A DNA stretch of 64,000 nt. Origin: Cardiocondyla obscurior. Lineage: Eukaryota > Arthropoda > Insecta > Hymenoptera > Formicidae. The notes under the pieces are model-generated. The model worked only from the letters and a program-made list of their open reading frames with translations, was not told where the DNA came from and did no database searches. The translations under genes were made by a program, and so were the position numbers. Within the stretch, counting starts at the first letter, position 1, and each line of letters begins with the position of its first letter. The stretch spans positions 1,156,001 to 1,220,000 of the forward strand of contig NC_091864.1 in assembly GCF_019399895.1 (NCBI RefSeq). The letters run 5' to 3'. Below, piece by piece: positions 1 through 13,200 of this stretch.

Positions 1-3000
1 TCCTTACCTAACTCGTATTTCATTATTCGTACAATTTTTGCTCTAATCACAAAATTATTTTTTCCGAGTGTTTTTTTTTCTTTTTTTTTAATTTTAATTA
101 ATCCTCTTTTTTTTTCTTCTTCCCGAGATCGTATTATCGTGCTCGCGATGCAAGATCGACGAAGTGGTTTAAGGTGGGTGTGTGTATATCCATCAGCGCG
201 CCATTAAAATGTCTAGCATGGTTGAATTTCGAATGTGCATACGCGAACAGTACGGTTGACGATACGGGATTGACTACCGGCTGGCGTCATATATACCTCG
301 TTATACGGTTACGCTGAAACTTGGCGAAGCTGGCATCAGCCTTCGGCAAGCCCGCGAAAGCTGCCGGAAAAGGGAGACACGATGATACAGAGGCAGGAGG
401 CGTAGCCATAGGAAAACACGAGAAATCGAGAGAGAGAAAGTGCACGCGAACTTCGAACACATAATTACGAACTCGGCCCAACAGCCAGGAGATTTAATTA
501 GCGAATAGAGCGGCGAATTTTTAATTGCGTTATCAGTTCCGTGATTGCATCTCGGCCGAAGTCGGGACACGCCAATTTTCAAAAGGAGAAGGGGGGGTCA
601 AAATTTCGTCCGCTAAGTCGCAATAAACGAGACACTAATTCCATGCTCAAAATACGACGGCAGTAGCGAGAGGTGCTTCAACTTTAAAGTATCGCGAAGA
701 ACGCGCGCGAACGTGGAGCGCCCATTTCACCCTCGGCTGAAATCCGGCGAGAGACCAGTCCTCCTCCCCCTTTCCCTCCCGCGAATTTCGTTCCTCGCGA
801 GCGAAAGATAACGCCGGGGGAATTCGAGCTTCATATCCGCGATCTGAATCTTTTAGCCGCGCTGATCGAGAGATCTCTCCGATTGCCGGCTGGTCAGAGG
901 ATCGGTTGGAAAATTTTGCGCGGTCGGATCCGGCGAAAGGGGGGGGTCCGGCTTGGTTCCGGCTCGTTTTTTCGCGTTGCCCGCTTCCAGGCGGATCGCG
1001 GCGCGGATTCTAACGGTACCCGGCTCGATTCGCGCGGCGGGATGGAGACGGGGACGAGACGGTGGTTACAGGAGGCGGCGGTTCAGTGACCGACCCACCG
1101 ATCGACTGTACCACTATAGGCACAGAGCCGGAGAAAGAGCACGCGTAGACGACGACATAGGGGAAGAGGAGAGAAGAAGAACGACGTGTGTGCACAAAGA
1201 AATTTCCCTTTTCTCGACAAGATTCTCTGCATCGAGCCACCGTGCCATTATTGTCGCCGAGCGTATCGGTGGTAGACGGCTTATTTTTGCGCGTGTAGAA
1301 TCGCGAGAGAACACAACCGGCTTAAGCGAAAGTATTTTTTTTCTTTTTCTTTTCTTTCTTTTTTTTTCCTTTTTTTTTCGAATTAAGAAAGCTTTGCATT
1401 TGTATACCGACGTCTCTTGTTTTCGTTGCATTCTGATTTGGGAGATGCCTCCGTATTTTCTCTCCGACGTACACTTCACGCGAAGTTGCCTCCGGGACGC
1501 GTTGCTCCTCCCGTTGAATAAATTGCACGATTTCCTCCCCCGTTTTATCCCGACACCTGCTTCCGAGTATCGCGTTTCGTTCTCGAGGGATCAGCGAGGC
1601 GACGCAGTCGATCCCGGACCTTCTTTAATTCCCTTTGACGACGCGGCACAACGGCGGCGAAAATATTGCCGGCGCGCGAAGATCGTCTGCAAAAAATCGT
1701 CCCTTTCGCCGGTCGACGCGCCGGAAAATGTTTCCTCGCGAGCGGGACGTAGACGGAAAAATGTTGAAAGCCAAACACATTTTAAATGCAGGTGCACTTA
1801 TCGCGTTAAAGACGTCGGAGAGGACGGCGCCTCGGCGCGAAACGAGTAATGAATGCCGCGGTCCATTTGCCGCAGTCAATTAAAACCAAAGATGAACGGA
1901 TACGTCTTAGGTACGAAGCCGCTAAAAACTGGATTAACCCGCGATTGTTACTAAATTACGTGTAGCTTTAAACTCATTTGCTTCCCTGCTACCGAAGTAC
2001 TTTTCGTCGAAAATTGTTTTATCACGCTTCTGCAGTTTATCGCTATTTACGATCACGTGCGCCCGCGCTCCCGCCCGCCTTTTTATCGGCTCAGCCGAAT
2101 AATTCAATCCTTTCCATCCGATCGTGCGGCTGAGGGAAATGTTACCGCGGAGTATTTTAAGAGTAGCTTTCCATACAAAATCTAGAAACGAATCGATCAC
2201 CTATATTTAGGAATTTAAGTATACAGCAAATATTTGAATCTGGAAATTTCACGGAGAAAAGCGGTTGAAGGGAGAAGGAAAAAAGAAAAAAAAAAAGTTT
2301 AATACGATCGCGTGCACGCTCGCGTCTCGTTGGCGGAGTAGGGAAATTTTTATTTCGCCGGGATAATAAATTCGAAATAGCAATATAAAAAAGGAAATAT
2401 ATATATATATCACCGGGCTACATCGGCGTTATCGGGTTCTCGCCGTGAAAAAATTTCCTCGGCGAGTACGGCCGGGAGAAGAAACCGAGCGGCTACATTT
2501 CTATTTTGAATGAACCGAGATGTCGCGGGGAGTATTTCGCAGGCGTCTACGAATTTAGTAAAAAGCCCCTGCGACGGGGGGGCCGAGCCCTCTTCCGCGA
2601 AAACGTAGAAAAATGATCGCCCGTCGCATTTTTCATCGAGGCAGCGAGAAGCTCTTTAAATTAAATTCAATCCTCCCGGTATTATCCGAGGCTCGCGATT
2701 TCTACTCGTACAACATATTCAAATTTGCTTTGCTAATAATTCTTCATTTGCAAATCGATAGCTGTTAATGTTTCGACGTTCTCGTTTAAAAAGAATCGAC
2801 TTCCCAGGACCGGCCTGAAAAATTTAAACCGCGAAACGTCCTGTAGCCGCGAGTTCTACGATAAGTAGGTTATTGGGACGAGCCAAGTGCTGGCGTTCGG
2901 AGGTAGAAAGGAACGCAGAAGGAAAGACCTTCGGACTCACGGAAGGATCTGTTCGTAGCGTCACGTAAGATAACCGCGTGTCCGTAGTAACCCATTATCT

Positions 3001-5338
3001 GTCCACCATGCGTTTCCATTATTCCGGTTATCTGCTTCCTCTTACTTATGCAACCCGCGCATTCCCGCGAGCTTTTACATTTTTATTTTGCGGAGACAGG
3101 CAAAAATAAACGAGGCCTCGTCCTTGAATCGAGGACTAACGGAGTGAAAGTTATATTTTCTTATTATTAAGAAATATTCCCGCTAGTTATTACGTACGTT
3201 ATTATATTTATATTAATTTTTATTCGTATTTAAAAAAAAAAAAAAATTCTTATTACTTTACTTTGATTATATGTCGTTTATTTTATTATATTTAATTTTT
3301 GTATTAATCAGAAGAGATTATAGACCGCGCGCGTCATTGCATTCGGATGTTAATTAGTATTATATTAATTATTTTAGAACAATTACGAAAATTACAATTA
3401 GAAACATACAATGATCTACGATTGACGGTGTGTTACTTACATTTGTATTTTCCGGTCATTGTTTTGCATTTTTCCATCTTTTTAGCCTTGCATCCTTCCT
3501 TCCTTCCTTCCTTCCTTCCTTCTCTCCTTGCCTCCTTCCCTCCTTGCCTCCTTCCCTCTGCTTCCGTGGCTGTATTCCGGATTATCCTAACGTGTTGTAG
3601 CACTTTAAATCACTTGGCACTATATTACACTGCTCTGCTTTTTTTTTATGATCACAATCACAATCACTATCACTCGAGATACGAACGACCGAAAGAATTA
3701 CGGTATTTTATCGCGGCGATTTATTACGGTTGAAATTAAGAAGCGCGCCGAACGATCGTCCGTCGTACGAACTTGCACTCTCGATGTTCGCGGCGATGCT
3801 TGTTTCCGACGTGTCCTCACTCCGGTCGTCCTCGACCTCGAAACCAGAAGCTGGCCGCGATGTGAAACGGGGTCCAATAGCCTTTTGATTCTTCGATCGA
3901 TTCTCGCGCGGCGGAATGAATGCCAAGAATCTGCGTCAAGCAGGCGAATAGAACGGGCCTCCGCGCGCTTTATCTTCCTCGAGTTCCTTAAAGATCATTT
4001 CCTCGAACCTGGATGAGTACCCCCGACCGCAGCGAAGAAGACGGGCGAGTCGCGAATCTCACGCCTTGACAATGGCGGTCGCCGGAACTCGCTGAACGTC
4101 GCTGAAGGAGATGGCGGGTGAAGCGAGTCGGAAGCGCCGAACGCAGCGCGGTTCATGTTAGACGCTGTGCGCGCGCTCGCGACATAACCCTTTCCTCGCC
4201 GGAGCACTTTTTTCGGAGCCGGAAATGAAGCGCGAAACGACGAGTGGAATGACAAAAGAATGCGGAATACGATCGTTCGTTCCCGAGTCGACAACTTCGA
4301 CACTGATTCGTATGCGGCGCTTTCCTATCCGCGGCCGAAAATACGCGTAATTGCGGAGCGATTAGCAACACGTCCTCGCGACCCGGCCCCCGCAACTGAA
4401 CTAAGATGGCCGTTAGAGATTTCGGCCCTTGGAGGAAAAGAGAGGACCGAGTAAAAAGAGTGAGACGGACGATAGACTCGATCGTCAATTGTACGCTGTC
4501 CTTCTCGCACGGAGTTCTCGGAAACGTTGAGCTCAAGTCCGAGCTTGTCCGTTTACATCTTTTTTTTACGCGTTAGCCGAGCTCGATGCGTCCTCCTCCA
4601 AAACAAAATATCGTCGTGCTCGACGCTCGATCGTCTTTTTCTCGCGATTCCGAGACCAAGCCGTCGGTTGCGAGCTCTCAGATTGCTCGTCTTAAAACTT
4701 CTATTCCAGCAAAATTATGCGGAAGAAATATGTGAAGTTCGATCGCATACACATCGTCATCTTAACAGGAATTAATAGCGATTCACGCGCAACGTCAATT
4801 TTTTTTAGATAGGACTTATAAATATGTTTGAATATAATTATTCTTCAACAAATTAAATATTATATTAAAATCAGATTAAAATAATTTTAATTTCTATGAG
4901 GCGGTATTCGGTTAAAAAAATATCTGTACGATTTCACGAACAGGTACAATTTGGTATGCACATTCAATACGCCTCTTGAATATTTTTTTCTGTGTTATTA
5001 ATTAATATTTTATTAATAATTCAGGGGGAATAGAACTTTATGATTATTAAATTAAATAATATGGAAAAATTCAAACGACAGGTAAAGTTTGTAAAAGTGC
5101 AATTTTATTGTTTATTAATTTCAACTACATCGGCATCAATACATAAATTTTTTTTACATAAGAAAAAAGAAGTTAAAAAAATACAAGATGCATTTCTAAT
5201 TTGCTTTCTGATCAGATTAAATAAGAATAGATTTTAATATGCAAACTATAGTATTAAATATATACTGGATGATAAATTATCGCTTGACGTAACAGTCTTT
5301 TTTTTATAACGCTTATAAAAAATGACAAACAAATTAAA
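1..5338. other. Non-coding stretch, no supported gene
   Basis: I see no exon chain with homology or consistent splice sites here. The stretch contains many T-rich runs (for example near 70-115 and 1335-1378), a GC-rich, CpG-rich part at about 660-1090 and 1540-1860, and AT-rich sequence at about 3150-3420 and 4800-5340. Open frames up to about 300 codons exist in the CpG-rich part, but they are low in complexity, rich in Arg/Ser and resemble no protein family, so I read them as chance frames in stop-poor DNA. It could be an intron or flank of a gene that begins or ends to the left of the window. Confidence 0.6.
3493..3558. repeat. CTTC microsatellite followed by a 16-bp tandem duplication
   Basis: A run of TTCC/CTTC tetranucleotides at about 3494-3521 is followed directly by two exact copies of a 16-base unit, TCCTTGCCTCCTTCCC, at 3525-3540 and 3541-3556. 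The whole tract is pure pyrimidine on the plus strand except for two G bases. It looks like a simple-sequence tract that expanded by slippage. Confidence 0.9.
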
Positions 5339-5905
5339 TTATTTAATTGACCATCCAGCTGCATCTAGCGGCGAAAAAATTAGTTCAAATCGTTTGACGG
5401 GAATCGTATCGCCATCTCGCGTCGCCGGATTGTAAACCGACCAGCTGAAAGCGATGAAAATTATCAGAAGTTTCTCGTTTATCAGCGTCTCGCGTAGCTC
5501 GCGGCTTTTTCGTCTCCTTATCAGTCGAGTGTTATCAACCGAAAGCTCGTCCACACGTCGGGATATCGAGATGTTGTCGTCTCCGGGTGGCGTCAGCGGC
5601 GGTGGAAAATATTTACTGCGTGCCGGGAGGATGCGTGGCGGTGCACGCGTCTTGCCGAGATCTGTGTAACCAGGTGGCCCAGCGATTTTCTTTTACGAGT
5701 CGAGGTGAGCGAGTCCGCGGCGAAGTCCGGGTTTGTGCCGACGTCAAAGCGTGCCTCGCTAATCTACGTAGCAGCTGCTGTAATCTGGATGCTGTCGCGT
5801 GCAGCGACGGCCGTGTGAGACCCCTCGCGACGACGAGCTCGCCGGGGCGAGTTCGCACCTAGAGCAAAGTTATTTCCTCCCTCACTCTCCCTCCCGCGAG
5901 CATAA
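5339..5905 (+). promoter_or_regulatory. Upstream region and probable 5' UTR of ST7
   Basis: This is a CpG-rich stretch directly before the ST7 start codon, contrasting with AT-rich DNA to its left (about 4800-5340). It probably holds the promoter and 5' untranslated region. I see no convincing TATA box, and I cannot place the transcription start. A non-coding upstream exon joined to the AG at 5919-5920 is possible; in that case translation would begin at the second methionine codon at 5927. Confidence 0.5.
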
Positions 5906-7619
5906 ATGGCACTGCTGTTCACCAGCATGTGGGACTCGACGCTGCTCCTAAACACCCTGACTCCCAAGTTCTACGTCGCCCTGACCGGCACGTCGTCCCT
6001 CATCTCCGGATTAATCCTCATCTTCGAGTGGTGGTACTTCCGCAAGTATGGCACCTCGTTCATCGAGCAAGTCTCGCTGAACCACATTTCGCCGTGGATC
6101 AGCGGCGGCGACAATACCGGCGAAAGCAATGGGGCGAACTCCCTTGGCAGCTCCGGAAGCACTTCGTCGAACCATCAGAACGTACCCGAGTGCAAGGTCT
6201 GGCGCAACCCGATCAATCTGTTCAGAGGTGCGGAGTACCAGAGGTTTTACTGGGCTACGAACAAGGAGCCTCTTACGTACTACGATATGAATCTGTCTGC
6301 TCAGGACCATCAGACATTCTTCACTTGCGAAGGTGACACTGGTATGATCCGGACTTGATATATTTCGTCGATATTTAATAAAAATTTTCTTATGCTTTGC
6401 TTGTAGTACGTTACTACACGAAGAATTAAATATCGCAGTTAATAAATTAGAAACATTTGATTTCCTGAGGGTGCCCGACTAACCAATTCTTTTTTTAGGT
6501 AAAGCGGAATATGAGATCATGCAAACAGCTTGGAGAGAGCGTAACCCAGTGGTAAGAATACAAGCGGCGCACAGTGCTCTCGACCGCAATCCAGATTGCG
6601 CGCCAGCTTATATTCTTCTCGCGGAAGAAGAAGCCACTACCATCGTCGACGCGGAGAAAATCTTGAAGCAGGCTTTGAAAGTGGCCGAAAATAATTACAG
6701 AAAATCACAGAATACTCAGCACCAGGGATCCATAGCCGAAGCGATACACAGGAGGGACACAAATGTGTTGATTTATATCAAGAGACGGCTTGCGATGTGC
6801 GCGAGAAAATTAGGGAAGCTCAAAGAGGCAGTAAAGATGTTTCGTGATCTCACAAAGGAGGTGCCACCGATTATGAACATCTTGAATATCCACGAGAACC
6901 TGATCGAGGCCTTGCTAGAGATGCAGGCATACGCGGACGTGCAGGCCGTTCTGGCCAAGTACGACGATATCAGTCTACCGAAGTCGGCGACCATTTGTTA
7001 TACAGCGGCACTGCTGAAAGCACGGCTGGTGGCCGACAAATTCTCGCCCGATATTGCCAGCAAACGCGGCCTGACGCCCGCCGAGATGTCGGCAGTCGAA
7101 GCGATCCATCGAGCTGTAGAGTTTAATCCTCACGTGCCCAAGTACCTCTTGGAAATGAAGCCGCTGATTCTTCCTCCCGAGCACGTGCTGAAACGCGGCG
7201 ACTCTGAGGCGATCGCGTACGCGTTCTTCCACCTGGCCCACTGGAAGCAGATCGAGGGCGCTCTGAACTTACTCCACTGTACCTGGGAGGGCACGTTTAG
7301 GATGTTGCCCTATCCACTTGAGCGCGGACATCTGTTTTACCCGTACCCGACATGTACCGAGTGCGCCGACCGGGAACTCTTGCCGTCGTTTCACGACGTA
7401 AGTGTCTACCCGAAGAAAGAGCTGCCCTTTTTCATCCTCTTCACCGCCGGTCTGTGCTCGGTCACTGCGCTGTTAGCTTTGTTGACTCACCAGTATCCGG
7501 AAAATATGGGCGTAGTGGCACGTTCGATGATTACTTGGTTCTCCCATCCGTTTTATTACCTTCTCGACAAACTGGCCATTTTGCCATCTAACTTATTGCA
7601 GCAGCTCTCTAGAATATAA
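5906..7619 (+). CDS. ST7: Protein ST7 homolog (suppressor of tumorigenicity 7 family)
   Basis: There are two exons: 5906-6341 and 6499-7619, joined across a 157-bp GT/AG intron that splits a Gly codon, giving 518 residues. The protein closely follows the animal ST7 family: the N-terminal block LNTLTPKFYVALTG, a membrane segment ending in EWWYFRKYG, the CKVWRNP..NLFRGAEY block, the YDMNLSAQDHQTFFTC block and a long helical TPR-like middle containing YADVQAVLAKYDDISLPKSA. A second strongly hydrophobic segment (FFILFTAGLCSVTALLALL) lies near the C terminus, followed by another partly hydrophobic stretch. ST7 is a conserved multi-pass membrane protein linked in vertebrates to tumour suppression and extracellular-matrix gene control; its molecular activity is not settled. 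Human isoforms carry about 50 extra N-terminal residues with one more membrane helix; I do not see these here. Translation may start at 5906 or at the ATG at 5927, which gives an MWDS start. Confidence 0.95.
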
Positions 7620-10292
7620 GGCTGTATTAACACACGATCTCCGTTAATTGAAAACTTATTGTGATATTTACTGATATACTTATTATTTTATTTCTACTAT
7701 TGCATCTCTGTAGGTGTCTGTATCATATGTGTACGTAAACGTGTAAAAGCAACAGTTTGCAACTTTGTCGCGACTGAGTATCTTAGCACCTTGTAGTAAT
7801 GATTGTGTTAATGTAACGTTACGTTCGAATCAAAACTTTGGTGATTATAGCAATAAGAGTAAAGTTCATCTCCATCGCATATTTTATACATATAAATATT
7901 TTAACGTATAATAATATTATACGCTACTTATTATATATAATTAATATATATATATATCGTATAATATATTGTACATTGTAATATAATATGATGTGTTGAC
8001 CCATAGCTACGTCGTGAATACTAATTTGCGATTAAATTCACGTAAAAAGATGGGTGCTAATTAAATTCCTTTTGTTTTATAGCATTTGTATTTATTCAAT
8101 GATGGATATTATCAGTAGCTTGCAATGAGGTGAAAGACCAAGGCAAATCAGAGATCTCGAAGTTATCCCGTCGACAGAACAGGAAGTTAACGGGCACGTT
8201 CAGTCGACCGGAATGGAAAGGGTTGGCATTCCCTTCGCATATCCTTCCACAATTATTTTTATACAGCATAACAATGAGAATGTTAAAATTCCTCGCACTA
8301 ATCACACGTGTAATATACAATTTTTGTGAAAGCCCGCAAACCGAAATTAAAACGCAACCAACGTGCCGATAAATAGGTAAGCATTTTCTCAATCATCTCA
8401 TAATCTCGTCTGATTTCTGGTCTGCCTGTCTGTCATGAGACGGTTATGATAAGAGAAGAAGAGACAGGAGGAGCGAGAGAGAAAGATATAAGACACTTGG
8501 AAGTCAGAGGGCCCAGGTCTCTCTCCGGGCTGGCTCCAGCCGTAACTTTGATTTTGCTTCAAACATTCATCCTCAATTAAACTTCTTAACTGATACATAT
8601 AATAAGGTGATAAAATTTGTTATTTTATATATATGTACAATCTCTTTATATAGTTTATCTATATATATCTATATAATTTATTTAAACGGACATACGTACG
8701 TCACGCGAGGAATTACGATTAAATAATTATCTTCCATACGCAACTACAACTCTCCTCGTATTCGCTATGAGTGGAAGGAAAGGGGGAGGGACCAGGACGG
8801 GGAAATAAATGTTTACGTAATATAAGAACATGTAAAAACTTTCAAATGTGATCCTTAAGATTCGCTATAGTATAATATAAGTAGACCTTAACTCATACCG
8901 CGTTACAATTAGATGTATTTATCGAAGAGTACTAATCTACGAAATAGGAAATATTTTGAGTATTCGCCTCCCATTAATATCAGAGTCTTGATTTTTGTAC
9001 GTAGCCTTTTCACGCACTCGCCGGAATTGCGTTTGAATCCCCCGGAGATGGGGATCCGTCGATTTTGTCCTACCGTTTAGTAGGCTCCCACTTTTTTTAT
9101 TGCCGCGAATTATCTACGAAAGTTCACGCAAATGTTTCCTCTTTTTTTTTTTTTTTTTTCCCTATATATACATACAAATTACAGATTGTCCGTTTCATGT
9201 CCAATCAGCTTTACGCTTAGATTGCCATATTAACACGTCACTTCACTGTGTCTAAGTTTGATCGTCTCCACCACATTTCTCTACACAAATAAGGCACCTT
9301 TAACAAATTACGCTGCTTATATAAGTTACACTCGACTTAGCAGTTCAACGCGCTCACCCACGTCTGCGCTGCGGTGATAACTAGTTCGCAATTTGTCAAT
9401 CGAGGCATACGTAAACAACAGCAGTCTTAATGTATCGAACAAAAAACGTTGTATATAGTGGATATATGTAATCAACTGGATACCAAAATTTTCATAGAGC
9501 ATTTCCTCCTTTCATCTAATTTCTCAAACGACGATAAATATTTTTAACTTTCAACGAAGCGCTCACATTCTTCAACTAAACCAGTGTTCTCTTAAGATAT
9601 TCATATTTCACTCATCTATCGAAGTTTCTTAATTTATCAAACACCGAGATCGCTTTGAATTCTGCTAAAAATATTTCGTATCGTTCTTACTTGCGAAAGC
9701 AAGAAATAATGTCAAACTCAAAGAATAGCAATCTATCGGATTTCGGTATGTTCAGCCTAATCGAGGCTATCTACAGATTCAAGAAGCGGTTTTCCATTCT
9801 AAAACGTCATTTGTGCTTGTGGAATGCTAGAAAACAGCGCAGTCCAATCGAAATTAACTCGCCAGAAAGAACTTTTCTTTTTTTCTTCCCTGCTATCGTG
9901 CAATTGTTATACACAATTACAATTTTTTATTTACAATGAAGCTAATAGAGATCGTCTCAAAATATAGTATAGTATTAGTTTAACGAAGAATTGAAGAAAT
10001 AGTTTTAACGCCAATTATAATAAATAATGATAATTATATATACATATATGTGTATATATATATATAATTAAATTATGTCATTTTAGTTTACAGTACGGAA
10101 TAGATTTTTCGACGTGGCAGATTGAATATATAATTTTTAATACACGATTGCCGATCGATGAACAAAGTTATTAAATAAGTTTACGAAAATTGTGGAAGTG
10201 CCACAACACACATAAATTGATGTCTTCATTATTAACTTTACGAAAGTTTTAGTCAAAACGCAATAGACAGAAAAAAATCGTTAATCTTGATA
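7620..10292. other. Intergenic region between convergent ST7 and PI4KB (3' UTRs)
   Basis: Both flanking genes end here, so most of this AT-rich stretch is probably 3' UTR plus a short spacer. Candidate ST7 polyadenylation signals are ATTAAA at 8031-8036 and a second copy around 8058. A candidate AATAAA for PI4KB on the minus strand lies at 9926-9931. There is a T run at about 9143-9160 and TA-rich simple sequence around 7930-7975 and 10036-10068. An ATG frame at about 9709-9939 resembles no family and I do not call it. Confidence 0.6.
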
Positions 10293-13200
10293 TTAAAGAG
10301 TACCGTTTGCGAAGTATTGATATCGATCATAGAGTTTAGTGGACCACGAGTGAATGCTACCTTCGACTAAATCCTCAACGTGTCGACGTAATTGATCCTC
10401 CGTTAACGTGAGGTGGAACCTATTCTTGAGACCTTGAACAGTCGCCGCCCCACCACTGCGGAAGCACGGAAGCTGAGAACCTATAGTAAAAAATCGATAA
10501 AGCCCATCGAGGTACTCAGGTTGTGCACGCGACAAACGAACTTAACACGAATTTTACTACTTACCCGACAACATAATCTCAACAAGGTTGACTATCTTCT
10601 CCATGTGCTTCCGTGCTGCAATTAAGCCTTGAAGAATAAGGCTTTTAAATTCCTCGAAAAGCTTGGACTGATTGCCACCCATTACCTCGACAAATTCGGG
10701 CGTGAGTTTAAACGGGCTGGTCTCAAAGCCAAGATTTCGTGGCGAGGTTGATAGAATAAATCCGAAATCTATGTGGATTAGATGGCCATCGCTGTGCAGC
10801 AGAATATTGCCATTGTGACGATCTTTCACTTGAATCAGATAACTGACCAGACAATACGCGGCACAGCTCTGAATAAAATTCCTCTGCGCCACTTGAAACC
10901 CCTCTGAGGTAGTAGGGCCGAACTCTCGTTCGAAATATTGAAAAAGTGTTAATTGGCACTGCTTCTTCACTTGATGAAGCGAAACGGTATTCAAAATAGG
11001 TTCGATCAGACCACTGTCGTTAGACAGACACAGTATTCTGCGGCACAAAAATATAAAATATTAAAATCCAAAAGACAAGTTAATGAATATTAATATATTT
11101 CATATATTAATATTAATATATTAATATATTTCATAAATTTTATATTCCACGACATATATGATTATTTTTCTCGAGGCAAACATTCTCGAGAGTAATTTGC
11201 ACTTACTTGTATGGTCGCACCCAAAGGGGTACTTGTTCATCTTGCCAAATCTTTTGTAACATTGAGAGTAGTTGCGATGCGAGAAGTTCTTGTCTGAGAT
11301 CGTCGCCACATTTTACGATTACCGCGAGTAATCTCCAAGATGCCAAGTGCCCGTACGGGCTGGAAGCTCTTATTCGCCGTTGCTTCTGTTCCCACGGCTC
11401 TTTAAGAACCGCCGCCGATGGATCTTCGGGATCGTGACTGAAAGTCGCACTCGGCGTAGCTGCCATCTCACTTAATCTTCTCTTGATATCGCCCGGTACA
11501 AATATCGGTTCCCTACTATCGGACGAGTCTTGACTCAATTGCGATATGGTGTCTCGATCTTTTGGTTTACGAAGCTGTAAATACTGAATAAAACAATTAA
11601 ACAGAATATCATTTAAAATCAAAGAGATAATAATAGCAGTTTCGAGTAAAATACACACCTGCTGTGTGATCTCATCATCCTCTTGACTCCAACAATCATT
11701 AGGATCGTCATCGGGGAAGTTAAACGCCACATCAGTATTTCTAACAGAATAGGGCGAAATATTTTTTACAGGAGTTTGTCGTATCGTCGAATTCTGTTGA
11801 TTTTCCGAAGTGGACATATTAGATTGTTCACCGCCCGTTAAATTTTCCTCGGACTTGGTATGCCTCAACGAACTGCCCATTATTTTTGTTGGCACGGGCG
11901 ATGTGTATAAATCTTCCACTTCTAATACTTCCACGTATATTATATAAGGTGCCTAGAATAGTGGTAACGTAAAAGTCGATATTCAAATGACGAATTTTTA
12001 CAGAAGGAAGCAAAATCGGTACCTTATCTTTGCTATTAAGAACGGCGGCGTATTGTGGTGGGACTCGCACGATATGATGCGGTATCGTGCTATGTAGAGG
12101 AAGCCACACCCTCGCAGGGAGATTCAAATTAAGCGTATTGAGCTCCGCTACTAATTGAACGGTTTTACTTTCCTTTGTTGGGATAGTCCCGAGCAATTTA
12201 CCAATTGATATTAAAGCTTGAATAAATTCGAGTTCTGGCGCGAGTCGAGGTGCCTGCAAGCATATAAGAAATCCATATTAAAGCTTTGAGTCACAATACC
12301 TGTTTTTTTTTTTGTACGAGATAATAACTTACATTGCAAAAACAATCGGTTTTTTGGCCTCGCAAATCGTTCACTACACCTTGGCAGGAATAGAAGCAGG
12401 TACAGCCATTGTCAAATGCTCGACCAGAGCTCAGGTCCCCAAGACTTACTTTATTTATTATACCTTTTAAAGAATAAAATAATTATTAAAGAAAGCATTG
12501 CAAGATAAAAGAAAAATTATTTTAAGAAGTACATATTAATTTGAAATACCGGAATGACTACGGCGTATAGTCTGAAATAATCCAGTAGCGTCGGACTGAG
12601 ATCTTTGGTGGGTTTTCTTGTTCGGCGACGTAAGAGTTTGCGCCGAGGGCAACGGTGAAGACGCAGGAACTTGCAATCCAGCGATGCGGTGCTTTCGGCC
12701 TTCATTTCCCTTTGGCCTGAAACATCACAGGTATTTAAAAATAAATTTATAATTTTGTATATATATATATATGTATCTAAAAATGTATAATTATTTTTAA
12801 GATATTATCTGCTAAAAATTATCTCTCATTGTTTTTCATATTGTGCATACCTGAGTTCATCTGACAAGATAAGATTCTTTAATTTGGTCCCATGAGACTT
12901 CTTCTTTGACGGCAAATGAGCATCAGAGCTGTACGCGTCTAGCAGCCAGGCACATTTTAATGAGAAATCTGCCGACTGTCTACATCTGTAAAATACTTGA
13001 CTTTAGTTTTAATTCTTCAAATTATTAAGCGTAATGAATGAAATGCGCAATCAAGCAGCCTTCGACGTAATGCGCGAGACCTATATTTACCTATGAATAA
13101 GATATGGATAAAGGACTTCTGTTACATCGTGAAGTTGTATATACATCACAACTAACTGCGGTAAGTAAAAGTCGACATCATTATCCGGAAAACTGAACAT

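Noticed and set aside
953..1849. Open frame of about 298 codons on the plus strand
   Set aside because: It starts at a non-ATG codon, crosses T-rich low-complexity sequence coding for Phe/Leu runs, has Arg/Ser-skewed composition and overlaps frames on the other strand. It has no family resemblance.
9021..9062. tRNA-like GTTTGAATCCCCC sequence
   Set aside because: The flanks do not form an acceptor stem, and no D-arm or anticodon arm can be fitted.
10905..10916. A let-7 microRNA gene on the plus strand
   Set aside because: Only 12 bases match, the flanks do not continue let-7 and no hairpin is evident. The position is inside a conserved PI4KB coding exon, so it is at most a target site.
12517..12705. 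Minus-strand frame beginning MKAESTASLD
   Set aside because: It is the wrong frame of a PI4KB exon. The frame joined by the splice phases encodes the conserved THQRSQSDAT block instead.
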